This document shows, in pieces, positions 10,828 to 25,956 of a stretch of 64,000 bases of DNA. The position numbers were made by a program, and so were the translations under genes. Source of the DNA: Leucogyrophana mollusca (lineage: Eukaryota; Basidiomycota; Agaricomycetes; Boletales); the NCBI GenBank assembly GCA_021014945.1, contig MU266332.1:218641-282640 (forward strand), given 5' to 3'. A model generated the notes under the pieces. That model was not told where the DNA came from, ran no database searches, and saw only the letters and a program-made list of their open reading frames with translations. Positions within the stretch are counted from its first letter, which is position 1. The number at the start of each line of letters is the position of its first letter.

Positions 10828-13800
10828 ATGTGGGAACGGACTCTCCAGGATCTGATTCGCGGTCTGCGGGCGAATAAGAACGATGAAGGGAAGTTCATAG
10901 CACAAGCTATGGACGAGATTAGGCAAGAGATAAAGAGCAAAGACATGGAACTCAAAGCCGGTGCAGCCATGAAACTCACATACGTGCGTCCTTGCGCCCA
11001 GAACTCGTCCAGCGCGATGAATGCTATGTTTCCATCCGCAGCTCGATATGCTGGGATATGACATGAGCTGGGCCTCATTCCACGTCGTTGAAGTAATGTC
11101 CTCGTCCAAAGTCCATCTGAAAAGTGTTGGGTATCTCGCAGCTGTGCAATCCTTCAACGAGGACACGGACGTTCTCATGCTGACAACCAACCTACTGAAG
11201 AAGGTGCGTATTCTTAAGTACCGGGACCAATTATTAGGAGCACTGACTTTGTTTAGGACTTGAGCTCTACGCCTGCGGATGTTGCGGTCACGCTGAACGG
11301 CGTGTCCCATATTGTCACGTCGGACTTGGCTCGAGACTTGAGTCCGGAGCTGATCGCCATGCTCAATCATTCACGTCCACACATTCGTAAGAGGGCCGTT
11401 TTAGCTTTGTACAGAGTCTTCGAGAAGTACCCGGATGCCCTCCGCCACGGAATTGGCCGATTGCAAGAGAAACTGGAGGACCCCGACGCAGGTCAGCCCA
11501 GAACGGTTTCACCCCGTCGATAATGGCAGAGCGTTGAAGGATATCACCTTTTACCAGGTGTCGTCTCAGCGACTGTTAACGTTCTCTGCGAGCTTGCTCG
11601 ACGTAATCCGCAAGATTATCTCCCATTGGCCCCGCAGCTCTTTCATCTATTAACTACGTCCTCGAACAACTGGATGCTAATCAAGATAGTGAAGTTGGTG
11701 CGCGTCCTTTCGCATTCTTACTATCCGCAGAAGACTAACACCTAGTAGTTCGGGTCCCTTTCTCCTCACGAACCCCGTCTTGTCAAGAAACTGCAGCCTC
11801 CGATTACCGACCTTATATCCACAACATCCGCGATCTCACTACTCTACGAGTGTGTCCACACATGCATCATAGGAGGCATGCTACAAGGTGCATCGGGTTT
11901 TTCGCTAGCGCGAACGTGTGTCTCCAAGCTAGCTGCCTTCATCCAAGATGCGGATCAGAATCGTCAGTAGGCCCCCAGTCGGTCTTCTTAATTACGTCTG
12001 ACAGGATCACGTAGTGAAGTATATTGCGCTCCTCGCGATGGTGAAGATCGTTCCGACTCATCCTCACCTAGTCGCGGAGCATCAAGACACCATTCTTGCT
12101 AGCGTCGACGATGAAGATATCAGTATTCGTATGCGAGCTCTGGACCTCGTTTCGGCTTTGGTAAGTCTGTAAACATCAAGCTTTCAACATTGTGTAACTT
12201 TGTGGTCAAGGTAACTCGGGACAATCTTCAATCCATAGTCCAGCAAGTCTTGTCGCATTTGGTGAAACCAGACACCTCCGCGGTACCATCGGCAGTTCAA
12301 TCCCTTTCTCAACATATAGTTCCTTCGACTCCAGCCAAGGCTATGACGGCCCCATCGCAGTCCACTGCCTACCGCCTCGTACTCTCCCAGCGAATAATGG
12401 CTATCTGCTCTCAGTCCACATACGATAACATCACTGACTTTGAATGGTATTTATCAGTTTTAGTCGATCTGGCCTATATCTCTGGTGTGGACATTGGCGC
12501 ACAGATACGTGATCAACTCGTCGACGTTGTTGGCCGTGTTCGTGGGGCAAGGCGCTATGCGATCAAACTTATGGTCAAAGTCCTGAGCGACGATACCTTC
12601 TTGCTCAATGCTGGAGAGCCAGGAGGCTGTTCGGAGGTGTTATGGGCAGCTGCTTGGATATGCGGGGAATACTGCGAGTAGGTTTTTTCGACTTCAGTTA
12701 TGGCTAAGCATTGATTGTTTTTGTAAAGCGAGCTTTCCGGGCCCGAAGAACTACTTCCATATCTCCTACAACCAAATGTGACCTCGCTCAGCGCCGACAT
12801 CATTGCAGTATATATCCACGCCGCAACAAAGATCTTCGGATACTGGGCGACGGAGACAGCCCAGCAATGGTCTGACGACCACCTGGCTGGCATTAAACAG
12901 GTTGTAGACAGCATTACAGAGCAAATGGAACGATTTGTCTCGAGTTCACACATCGAAGTCCAGGAGCGAGTACGTCCAGCGTCATCTATAACACGCTTAA
13001 TGAACAAACTAATCGTGCGACAGGCCGCCAACATTCTGCAGCTGTTTACTTTCATCAAGCGAGACCTCGCTGCCTACCGGCCTAAATCCGGGAGCGGATA
13101 CGCAGACGTCGGTGCCTCGTCCTTCGATCCCGTTTCGGAACCGAGCTACCCCAAGAGCTTATACCTCATTCGTCCGCTGTTCTCGTCGTACGAGCTTAAT
13201 CCAGTGGCATCAGCTGCACAAGCCAGCGTGCCGGTGCCCGAAGGGTTGGATCTCGATGCGTGGATTGTCCCATCCATGCAAGAGTCTATTGTCAATGCAC
13301 ACTCAGAGGACACGGATGATCCTGCAGAACGGAGAACGAGGAAGAGCAAAAAAGGGAAGGAAAAAGAGGGAGCCAGTAGGTCCAAGGCGAAGAGTGGCAA
13401 GAAGAAGAGGGATGACGATCCGAAAGAGGTTCTAACGCCTCCGGTAGAAGTGGAGACTGCTGAAGAGAAGGCTGAGAGGGAAAAAGTAAGTCATGGTATC
13501 ATTCTGATCTCAATTGGCACTGATAATGACTTGTTTCAGCGGAAAGCAGAACGGCTGGAGCGAATGCGGGACGATCCATATTATATCATCGACGACCGGC
13601 CTAAGAGACCGCCTGTCGATGACATCGAATCAATACCCGTGGTTCGGCTGGATGACATGCCGTCACTAGCAAAAGGTATGACCGCCATTTCACGAATGAG
13701 TGCTTGCCTGATCATGGCTTTCACAGAGGAGCCTCGCCTTCCGTCGTTAAAAAGCATTGCATCACAGGCCAGCGTTACTCGGTTTGTGGTCGAAAAGGAG

Positions 13801-14067
13801 GGCGAGATGCCGAGAGGCGCCGTCGCGACCCCTCAGCCATCGCTACCGCCCTCTCGACGTCCAACACCGGGTCTATTCGATCGTTCCACCACCCCGCCAT
13901 CATTACCATCATTCCAACAATACGAGCTCTCAGACGACAATGCGCGCGCCGCCACTCCAGAGCCCATCAAGGTCGTTCGCGCGAAGAAGAAAGGATCAAG
14001 TACTAAGAAGAAACGGTCAGTCAAACCAGAGGATCCAGCGGAAGATACCGGATCTGCAGTCCACTAG
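10828..14067 (+). CDS. APL5: AP-3 adaptor complex subunit delta
   Basis: Large subunit of the AP-3 coat, which carries cargo from Golgi/endosomes to the vacuole independently of the late endosome. The N-terminus MWERTLQDLIRGLRANK and the following alpha-solenoid blocks (IRQEIKSKDMELKAGAAMKL, LDMLGYDMSWASFHVVEVMS, HIRKRAVLALYRVFEKYPDA, DDEDISIRMRALDLVSALV) match delta/epsilon-type adaptins and are best explained as delta. The gene is cut by many short introns; some are in frame (13488-13538 and one near 13677-13726), so unspliced frames run through them. The tail is Lys/Glu-rich (KSKKGKEKEGASRSKAKSG) with ERLERMRDDPYYI, typical of fungal delta. An AATAAA lies just past the stop. Convergent with the Ste20-family kinase. 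Confidence 0.9.
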
Positions 14068-14093
14068 GCATGATAGAGAATTACAATTTTTTC

Positions 14094-14099
14094 AATAAA
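14094..14099 (+). terminator. Polyadenylation signal-like AATAAA after APL5
   Basis: A canonical AATAAA lies 27 nt beyond the AP-3 delta stop codon, in an A/T-rich stretch. Fungal genes use loose signals, so this is supportive rather than decisive. Confidence 0.4.
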
Positions 14100-14326
14100 G
14101 GCTACACGCTATACAGTCAAGATAGACAACACGACATACTATGGTAAGATTGACAATGTGGGCGGGCGTTGGATACATGCTTGTAGAACAAGTCATGAGC
14201 ATTCGGGGGATACGAAGGGGATGTGAATGTCCTGTAGGTTGCAAGGAAAGCGAGAGCTTACGAAAACAAGCATACATGAGAAGGACCAAGGATCAAGAAG
14301 GCTACATCACAAAGTATATCCTAGCC

Positions 14327-16580
<2,254 letters not shown>

Positions 16581-17343
16581 GGTTTATTGTCTTTTGAAAC
16601 ACGTTCCGAAAGGCGCAGTGAAGCAGGCGGGGTATGGTCTTTGGAAAGCGGTTATAAGACTCCTGCCGCTGGCAGGATGGATCAGGCGTGTGAGCGGGTA
16701 TTAAAGTCCACAAGCAGATAATACTAGGAATGTAAGACGAAGAGAGACGGACTGCGAGCCTGTTTGCCTCACAGACAGATACTGAGACAAGGGATTATTA
16801 CAGCTCAGGTTCAAAGTTTCTTATTTTATCCTTGGAGTCAGCCGCCAAAGGGTCACAAAGGTCCTGCTTTCCTTTTCATCTTCACTACTCCCAGTTAGCC
16901 CAAAATGCACTGCGAACACCCCGGACGTGTATCATACACTGCCCTTGTGCTGGATACGCTGATACTGTCATAGCTCTGCCCAAGCATTTTTGCAGAGAAA
17001 ACCGTACTAGGACGCAACTCAAGGAACGTTAGCCCGGAATTAAATAATTCGCCGCGAACTTGGCTCCCTTGGGCTGTGGTATGCAACCTTTGCCCTGCGT
17101 TTTCGGTATGGTTCGCGGGAGGCCTACCAATTCAGCAGCTGCAAGTTGACCTTGGTAATCAGGATTCGGAAGAGCGTTTTTTGAGTGAGCAATGAGTTTA
17201 TCTTATGTTGCTTTATCGCGCACTCAACGTCAGATACTGGTACTAGCTCGTGATATAGCTCGAGTCCAGGCTGTCCATAATCACGCTGCCTTTGTGTCTA
17301 GCCATTCAATCCGCGCCTTTGCAAACATACTAAATACAAGGTA
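16581..17343. other. Intergenic, kinase promoter to HET gene A 3' end
   Basis: About 760 bp containing the kinase promoter/leader (pyrimidine-rich when read on the minus strand) and the downstream end of HET gene A. Only short unrelated open frames are seen; no repeat or RNA gene recognised. Confidence 0.45.
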
Positions 17344-19421
17344 CTAGTCTAGTTTTACTCGAATGAAAGAGTCCTTCACGCCGATAGGACGAGCGTACAT
17401 GGTACCGATCTTCGTGAAAGTGTTTTGCGCCGTCCTGTTCGCAATCACCCACTTTTTCACAGATTCCACCGGCTCGGAAGTGATGTCCAATACCCAGCAT
17501 CTCCCTTTGACCGGTTGCGTTGAGCCATGAATCCATGCCAAGAATACTAGTGGCTCGCTTCGGCCCTCGACCTCTAAACACAAGACTTGTCTATTCCACC
17601 CGCTGACGCCATCCCCGTACACTAGCTTTTTCCTGAGGTCGGCTTTTTCGAAAATTTTGAAACACTCGCCGAGCGATTCAGCTCGCAGGGCCGCTTCCAA
17701 AGCAATCTGTGACCCCTCTACTTCGTGTGGTAACACAGCGTCACGATCGGCATGCGCGAGGCCGTACTTGAATTGCTCCACGATTGGTTCGATATCGTAT
17801 CCCTTCGCCATCAAAATCCATATGCACACAATGATCTTGTTTAACTCTCCTCCCCCGTCTCCGATACTGACACTAGCCCCGATCACATGTCCAACCTTCC
17901 TGACTGCGATGTGGAGGCCGCTGTCGCTGACTTGAATTGCGTGCTGGTTTGTAGCGTGGATGGTATCAAATGCGAGCGGTCCCGACCAAATGCCTCTGGA
18001 ATGGTCTCTAGGGGTGGTAATCTTAGGCATCCAGTTCGTTCCCACCACCATATCGTCGGGATCTATCGCATTGTACAGCAGCGGCCATACTCGCCCCATC
18101 GTCAAAATCTTCGACATGGTCTGCTTCCACTTCAGCCGAAGCGTTGCCTCGCCCGCAGCATGTGCACCAGAGGCGTCCTGTGAATCTGGGGATATCTCGA
18201 CCGGCACCTTTTCGTCGTCACTGATAAGTCCGTAGAGCGCAAACAGCCGGTCCTCGTCCTTTGCCGTCTTTTTGCGTCTGGTTTGATCCACGACCCGCAC
18301 AAGATCAAGGCATCCTCTTTGTTTCAACTCCTCTTTCAAGTCATAACCCATGTGTTCTGGACTCCAGCCAACGATCACGAGCTCGCTATCTGGTTTGACG
18401 AAAGGGTACTCCTTCCCGCCCTCTGGTCTCTTGAGGGAGCCATTTCGCAGGATCTGATGGTACCAGTCCACGACCCGCCGGATGCCATCTACGTCTAGCT
18501 CCTGGTTGTCCAAAAGAACATGTCTTTTTGGCAGCAGAAATTCCTGGTACGTCCAGAGTCTCGAGAACCATGCATCGGTGATGACTACGTTCATCATCTC
18601 CATGCTGTTCCAGATCGCCACGGCATTGTCGAGAATCGACGCACCAGTGTTGGCGAATGCGAAATATACGCCCATGACCTGTTTATACGCCACTGAGAAT
18701 ACCTCATAGCCATCGGGTATGACGAGACAAGCTGTTGCTTCGCGGAAGTGGGAGCTCATCTTCGGCACCTCCATAGCCTTCTCTCGGTTTGCCTCGGGGC
18801 TGTCCTTGGTTTGGTTCATACAAATGATGTCCATCCACAGCCACTGAACTCCCTCCCTCTGACAATGACCCAGTATAGCGTCCCACTTTGCTTTGTCGGA
18901 GATGGGCACCCCCCATTCGATGGTGGGGATGTGCATCCGCTCTTTGATCTCCCCCCACACATGTGATACCACGAGATACGGCGGAACGACGTTATTCGTT
19001 TCCTGGAGGTACGTTTCTTGATCCTTCAGAATCCCGTTAATGCAATCGTACAGTCTGAATGGGATGACTGGACTGAAAGTTCGCGGGTCGATAGGATGTC
19101 AGTCCAACGATCCAAAAATTCTCAGATCACTGACCTGCCCATCAGGGTTGCCGCTGGTTTGTTCCGACCTTTTGTATCTTTCACTTCTGCAAATACCTCC
19201 CCAACTGCCTCTGATTCAGGATACTCCGGTTCGTCCCGCACAGATTGCTGAGCCAACCATACTGCGAGCAGGTCCGACTTGTTTCCACTGTGATCCTTCC
19301 ATTCAATGACATGCTTCAGGAATATATCTTCTGTGCGGCAATCGCCTTGCCAGTCATAAATGCTGACACAATATGAATCTGTCGGGTCGATGGGGGGAGG
19401 TGACTGGGTGTCCGATTGCAT
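17344..19421 (-). CDS. HET-domain protein A (tandem copy)
   Basis: Heterokaryon-incompatibility-domain protein of the kind that triggers allorecognition or cell death in fungi; the specific role here is not known. Two exons (19421-19135 and 19072-17344) give 671 aa, joined by a normal GT-AG intron. Core HET blocks are in order: PPYLVVSHVWGEI, then WLWMDIICMNQ, then MSSHFREATACLVI, with the later family motif KDEDRLFALYGL. The first exon encodes a divergent acidic N-terminus (SIYDWQGDCRTEDIFLKH). The whole length is homologous to protein B, 187 bp upstream on the same strand, so the two arose by tandem duplication. No NACHT/WD or other effector domain is attached. The intact frame suggests an active gene. 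Confidence 0.88.
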
Positions 19422-19608
19422 TGGGAGTACGTTGCTGCTTCGGACTCTTTGATGGAAGGTAACGAAGAGGAGAGTGGAGCTATGCTTGGTTACTTTTCCA
19501 CGAGCGCCGAGACGTCACTTGTTACTGCGGACCATGATGCATGCTGCCTTGCCCACAATCCAGATGATGTGTTGTAGATCTGCAGCACTACCAAATACAA
19601 AAAGCGGT

Positions 19609-21692
19609 CTAGTCAAGTATGACCCGAACGAAAGAGTCCTTCACCCCCACAGGACGAGCGTACATAGTGCCTATCTTCGTATAAGTGTTTGGCCCATTCC
19701 TGTTTGCGACCAGCCATCTCTTCACTGATCCCACTGGTTCGGATGTAACATCGAACACCCAGCACTTTCCTTTCGCCGGCTCTCTTGAACCATGCACCCA
19801 CGCCATGAAGACCAACGGCCGGTTTTGTCCCTCGACGGCCAAACACAAGATCTGTCTATTCCACCCGCTGACTGTATCGCCATACACCAGCTTGCTCCTG
19901 AGTTGTGCTTCTTCAAAGATAACAAAGCACTCCCCGAGCGATCGGGCACGTACAGCCGCTTCCAGAGCAGCCTGGCACCCTTCCACTTGATCCCGCGGGA
20001 CGGCATCTCGGTCTGCGTGTGCAAGGCCGTACTTGAACTGCTCCACGATTGGATCAATGTCAAACCCCTTCGCCATCAGGAGCCAAGTGCAGGCGATGGC
20101 TTTATTCAGCTCCCCACCGCCGTCTCCCATATTGACGCTGGCTCCAACCACGCGTCCGACCCTCCTAACGGCAATGTGTAGACCATCGTCGGCGAACTGG
20201 ATTGTGTGGTGGTTTTTGTAGTGGATGGTATCGAACGCGATAGGGCCGGACCAAATGCCTCGGGAATGGTCACGAGGAGAGGTCGCCTTGGGCATCCAGT
20301 TCGTTCCCTGCACCATATCGTCGGGGTCTAGCGCGTTGTAAAACAGCGGCCATACTCTCCCACCCGTCAACACTTTCAACATGGTCTGTTTCCACTTGAG
20401 CCGAAGCGTCGCTTCGTCTGCGGAGACGCCCGTTACACTGTGTGCACTGGGTGACCATGATGATACCTCTACGTCCACCTTCTCTTCATCGCTAACCAAC
20501 CCATAGAGCGCAAACAACCGATCCTCGTCCTTGGCGCACCTCTTCCGCCTGGTCTGATCCACGACGCGTATGAGGTCGAGGTGTCCCCTCCGTTGGAGCT
20601 CGTCTTTCAGGTCGTAGCCCATGTGTTCGGGGCTCCAACCGACGATTACGAGTTCGGTGCCCGGCTTCACGAATGGGTAGTCTTTTCCCTCAGGCGGCTT
20701 TTGTAGGGAGCTATTTCGCAATATCTTGTGGTACCAGTCTATAACCAGTCGTATGCCGTCCACATCAAGCTCCTGACCATCCAAAAGAACGTGCTTCTTC
20801 GGCAAAAGAAACTCCTGGTACGTCCAGAGTCTCGAAAACCAGGCGTCCGTCATGACTACGTTCATCATTTCCATACTGCGCCAAATCTCCAGCGCGTTGT
20901 CGGCAATCGACGCGCCGGTGTTTGCGAATGCCTTGTATACATCCATGACTTGTTTGTATGCTGCCGAAAACGCCTCGTAGCCTTCAGGGATGACGAGGCA
21001 GGCGGTGGCTTCCCGATAGTAGGAGCTCATCTTCGGAATCTCCTTGGCTTTCTCTTGGTTTGCTTTGAAACTGTCCCCGGCTTGGTCGATGCAGAGGATA
21101 TCCATCCATAGCCAGCGAGTTCCCTCCCTTTTGCAATAATCCAGTATGGCGTCCCATTTCGCCCTGTTGGAGATTGGGACACCCCATTCCACGCTGGGTA
21201 TGTTCAAGTGCTCTTTGATGTCTCCCCACACCTGTGACACGACCAGATAAGGAGGAACGACGCCGTTCGTCTCTTGGAGATAAGTATCTTGGTCCTTCAG
21301 AATCTCGTCTGTGCAGTCGAAGAGTCTGAATGGTATAGTTGGACTAGATGGCGCTCTGTCAGTGACATAATTCCTGGGATCATCGTCAGCACCTGCCTGG
21401 TTATCAGGCTTGTGTCTGGCTTGTTCTTCCTTTTCTCGTCCTCCGCTTCTACATATGCCTTTTCACCTACTTCCGCGTCTGCATCCTCTACTTCGATCTG
21501 GACAGATTGCGAATCTTTCCGAGGCGGCCATATCGCAAGTAAATCCAGCTTGTTTCCACTCTGGTCTACCCATTTGAAAGTATCCTTGAGCAAGACATCT
21601 TCCTCAACAGTGTCTCTTCGCCAGCGATAGATACTGATATCATATGCTTTCCGCGAGTTCGACACGAGAGCTGATTTGAGGGCTGATCGCAT
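19609..21692 (-). CDS. HET-domain protein B (tandem copy, GC-AG intron)
   Basis: Paralogue of protein A with the same architecture: PPYLVVSQVWGDI, WLWMDILCIDQ, MSSYYREATACLVI and KDEDRLFALYGL, 676 aa. The two exons (21692-21397 and 21343-19609) keep the frame only if the 53-nt intron starts with GC (AG|GCAGGT) rather than GT. The paralogue has AG|GTCAGT at the matching place and phase. The nearby GT at 21392 would break the frame. The N-terminal exons differ more between A and B than the HET and C-terminal regions do. Function inferred from the family only; partner or trigger unknown. Confidence 0.88.
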
Positions 21693-22228
21693 GGCGGGTG
21701 AGTTTGTGGTTGCTTCGTCAAGGGTGAGAGAGACGAACCCTTTTATCCTGACTGGGCGCTTGCTGGGCGACGTCAGGGTAATATACCAAGAGTCCCCAGC
21801 GGAGCTCTCGAAGCGCTGAACCGTGATGGATACAGAGTTGCGGTTTGATGGAACTGGTGACGGTTGACAATCATTTGGCCTTCAATGCCCGCACGCGGAG
21901 TCGGACACTGTTCCTGGGCGCCTGAGCTCTTGTCGATCCAATGTCGATCGCGCGGATACAGGACGGCTAATATGGGCTGTGCAGGGAGAGTGCTTACACC
22001 CTCGGCTTTGGCCGATATAATGGGTCTTGGTACCCCAACTTGCACGCCACACATCGCATCACAAACTCCAAGGTACCAGAGAACATATGCGATGCAATGC
22101 AATACTGGGGGATACAGCCAAAGGTAGAATGATACAGCCAAACCAGCATGACGTCCGTCCAAGAAGTCCCAACGTGAGCACTGGCAACTCGGACACCCAG
22201 AGTAAGATACCTATGAACGACACAACAC
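21693..22228. other. Intergenic, HET gene B promoter
   Basis: About 540 bp between the HET B start and the UNC93-like gene's stop, so it should hold the HET B promoter. A 12-bp direct repeat (GATACAGCCAAA) occurs twice within about 30 bp near 22113-22143. No coding sequence recognised. Confidence 0.4.
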
Positions 22229-24305
22229 TCATTTTTCAAGCACGGTTTGACTGTCTTGCACAGTCTCCTCCGCATTATGAACATATCCTTCATCGTCCAT
22301 GCGTACCCTGTAAGAAGCATTAGTTAAGTCTAGACGCAGGTGTTTGCTACGTACAGCGCTTCGTCCTGGATATCCGTATGGTCCTTGACCCGCAGATAAA
22401 TCATGGGCAGGGCGAATATCAAGCCGGCAGTGACCAAAACCCAGGAACTCAGAAATATATTCATATACCTGGCGCTCACATATAACCGAAGATGTAGAGT
22501 GAACAGAAAAGTGGAACGTACGGAATTCCGACAGCATCAGCACGCCAGATGCCAGCAGCTCCTGCAGATTGGAGCGACTTATCTATGCGAGTCAGGAGTG
22601 ACTTTGGTTAAGGGATGGCGGAGTTCAACAGACAGAGACGCACAGAAACCGACGAACACAGCCAGCTTCGCTGGGTCATTGGACATAGCACCCATTAGCC
22701 AGTATGCGGTCGTCTGCCACGTTGAGTCAAGGAGACCACAAAATATCATAAGCCACACATGTGCTGGATAGGCAGCAGCATAGATGTCCATTTTCGGGGA
22801 GGTGGGCGAGATTGACTGTCGCGTGTACGTCCTGTGTGATAGACGTGAGCTGCAATAAGTAACTAAGGGGAACTTCATGCCTTTGGTAAAAATACGCCCA
22901 AATATTGACGAGGAAAACCAAGAGTAGGAGGACCAGCCACCCCGCAAACGCTCGAAAACGGCGTTTGAAGCGATCCTGATCCAGGATGAGATAACCAATC
23001 CCAAGCGAACCAAAAATTTGCGAAAGCCAATACACGAAGTTGTTCAGCGAGCGGGCGCGGATATCGAAAAGAGCAGCGTTATAATCGTTGAATTCTACAA
23101 GAAGAAATGTCAGCCTTGCGATGTGGATCCTGCACGACTGAACGCACGCCAGGTGTAGAAGTAGTTGCTGGCGAAAAACATCGGGAAGAGAAAGAGAATC
23201 ATAGGATCCGTTCTTAGTGCGACCCATAGGCCATATATCTCTGTTTTCCATGAGGGATGGCGAACAGACTCCACCCTAGTACCGTCCGTCCGTATCATCC
23301 TGGTCGGATTTGCCATGAGCATAGGCAGTGAAACTCCGATGAGCGTCAAGATCAGAAATCCTATCTATCAGATCGTTAGTAACGACTTCGCCACGATGGC
23401 AAGTGATTCACATATGTTCCATTTCCGACTGAACGAATTCGTAACCATGGTGGGAGATCAGTGGAGCCCATCGAAAGCAATATCCCAACTTGCTTACCAG
23501 CGTTCGCCTACAAGGATTCAATGAGCTAACGAGAAACATCGTGATCAGACACGAACGAACCTTGGAATCGAAGTTTTGGCCGAGTGATACCGCGGCACCA
23601 ACTACACCTCCTAAGTTGAAAATTGCCCAAAAGATGCCGATAAACTGCCCTTTCTGCGCTTCTGTGGGGTAACTCAGCATCAAAGATCCCTGGGCGGTCC
23701 ACAGCAAAGATGCACATATCCCAAGAATGGCACCAGCAGTGACGACGAAGGCACCGGCGCCAGGATGGATATTGACAGCACTGACAAGTAATAAATTTTC
23801 AGAGATAATACTCCAATGTCCGGGATGATACCCACAGAAATGAACCGATGTAGAGCGCATATCCCATTGTACCAATGAGAAGTGTCATTCGAGCACCCAG
23901 CTTGTTGTTCACGGAGCTGCGGCCGATGCGTCAGTCACGTAAGGAGTTGCATACACATGCAGATCTCACCCAGAAAAGAAAGAGAAAAACGCAAAGGTAG
24001 AATACAAAGCCGCATTTGCATTGGATGCGCTTTGCGCGTCTACCTGTCCTCCACCTCCGAGACCAGTTAGGGCGTTGAACATCCCTGGGCACCTGAAGGA
24101 CGAGCGTGTGATCTGAGTTCTCTTTAACTGAAAAAGGCACCTACATGAAACAGACGAATCCTAGCATAACGACTTGGAAAACCGGGTGATAGTACAGACC
24201 CCTGAGGCCGGTGCGCCGCTCGAAGATTTCGCCACCATTCGCCGAGCGGGAAGTCTCGCTAGCGCTGCGGCCATATCCTTTTTCTTCTGCTACGAGATCT
24301 GACAT
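22229..24305 (-). CDS. UNC93-like major facilitator superfamily membrane protein
   Basis: Polytopic membrane protein of the fungal UNC93/DUF895 branch of the MFS; substrate unknown. It starts MSDLVAEEKGYGRSASETS at 24305. A cytosolic N-tail leads to the first helices (HPVFQVVMLGFVCFMCPGMF, then the Gly-rich ALTGLGGGGQVDAQ and NANAALYSTFAFFSFFSG). Later blocks include GARMTLLIGTMGYALYIGSF, AGAILGICASLLWTAQGSLM, PTEAQKGQFIGIFWAIFNLG and SLNNFVYWLSQIFGSLGIGY. The C-terminus reads IYLRVKDHTDIQDEAL, spliced to VRMDDEGYVHNAEE. Many small introns interrupt it. It is the first gene of a minus-strand run toward the HET pair, but nothing ties it to them functionally. Confidence 0.85.
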
Positions 24306-25956
24306 TGCAATGAATGGAGCTCAGTAGAAGTTGGGATAAGGAATAGTAGAAAAGGGGTCTCTCGAGAGGTGTACCAAACCCTGACTGCATTGCAAATGTC
24401 ATTATTGGCTATATTCCAAGGGGTCGCTACACCATTTTAGGGTTCAAGTGTGTATGTCTCGTTGCGGAAAACCCCTGCAAGGGACAGAAATCACAAGTAG
24501 GAATGGGAATTTTATGACGGATGTGTAGGTCTCACTTGGCTCGTTAACTGCTCAACTCGCCTCCCGTAGAGGTCGTCAAGATATTTTGCGCAGGCTGTAA
24601 GTACTTTGGTATGAAATCATCGTTAAGGCTTAGAAAGCCCCTTGCAAGTCATACGGCAACCACAAGAATATTCTGTCACCAGTGTCATTCCATCAAGGCG
24701 CCACATTGGCACTGCGAATAGGGTCTGTCGGGTGGGTTGATTATGGCTCTACCAGCATCAATATTTGACTCACCATTTGTTCCCAAGATCTTCCACCAAG
24801 AGTGCACTGCTCAGCAATGAGACTAGAAAAGGGCACCTCAGGAAACGGTGGCAGGTTGTGGGGTACGTTCGCTAAGGAGATCGTCTTATCAAGGTATAAC
24901 AATAGAAAGATAGCCTTTGGTAAGAGGCCGACGCTAGCCATCAATGAGGACCTGGGCAGACACTGGCGGCACAGAAAATCATTAAGCTTGGGAATCGGAG
25001 GGGATGAGGCAGGGTTAAGGTTAGGGTCAGAGTGCTGATGGAGTTCAAGTAAATCATATTGAAATAAAGTTTGCTTCCGTTTCATCATCCAACACCGGAA
25101 ACGGATTTGTTGAATTTCTTCGATCCCGTGGGAGATGACACTCAAGAAATTGCTGCTTTTCCTGTCACAGTCAGTGATAGTGCTAGTTTTCTGCAGCCTG
25201 AAAACCTTCTATCAACCTGTTGGCCGTCCTTGCATGCAATCGCAGGCATCGCGAGTGCGCAGGCTTCAGGACGGCGAGCTGGCCAAGGGCCACAATTTAC
25301 TACCAAACTTACGCCCTCCTGGAATCCTTCCACAACTTTAGCCTCACATGTTAAATGTGAAACGCGCCCGATGACGGCGGCGCATATTCAGCCGCATCAA
25401 TGTTAAGTTCCTCTTCCGCTGAAACTCACCATTCCATTTGCAACCCACTTGGGTCGATCAGTTCTCACACCGTGAGTCTTGTGGTCGGCAGCTCCACCCA
25501 CAGTGATGATGCAAACTACGAAACTGATGGTGGATTCTATATGCTGTGCTGTGTGTGGCACTATGTCCTCCCGGTTGCACCGGCGAAGCCCAATGTACAT
25601 CTCCCTTGGTCGTCACTCGCGGCCATCCCCGGGAAACATTAATTATGTTATAGGCACTGGTGAGTAGCCCTATCTTGACCGGTTTTCCACCGACGTGCTC
25701 ACATTTCGACAATAATGCACTAAACACAAGCCACCGGTCAGATGCCAGGAGCGGTGGTGATTATTGTCGCTCAACTCCAAGCAGGTTATGACTCAGCGCC
25801 GAAACAAATATAGCAATCTCATCTGACGGCACGTCACGAAAATATCCAGGGATATACTTGCTCAATTTCCGGCGAAACGATATCGAGTACCGACCTCCAC
25901 ATCGCCACTGGTCCGTTTGCACTGACACGCTAAGCTGCCTTACATACGTCACAAGA
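24306..25956. other. Intergenic, 1.65 kb, no supported gene
   Basis: Lies between the UNC93-like start and the region upstream of the terpene synthase. Open frames exist on both strands (for example a minus-strand one at 24741-25145 with SPPIPKLNDFLCRQCLP) but show no family resemblance or convincing splice structure. I see no transposon ends or tRNA. Confidence 0.4.
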
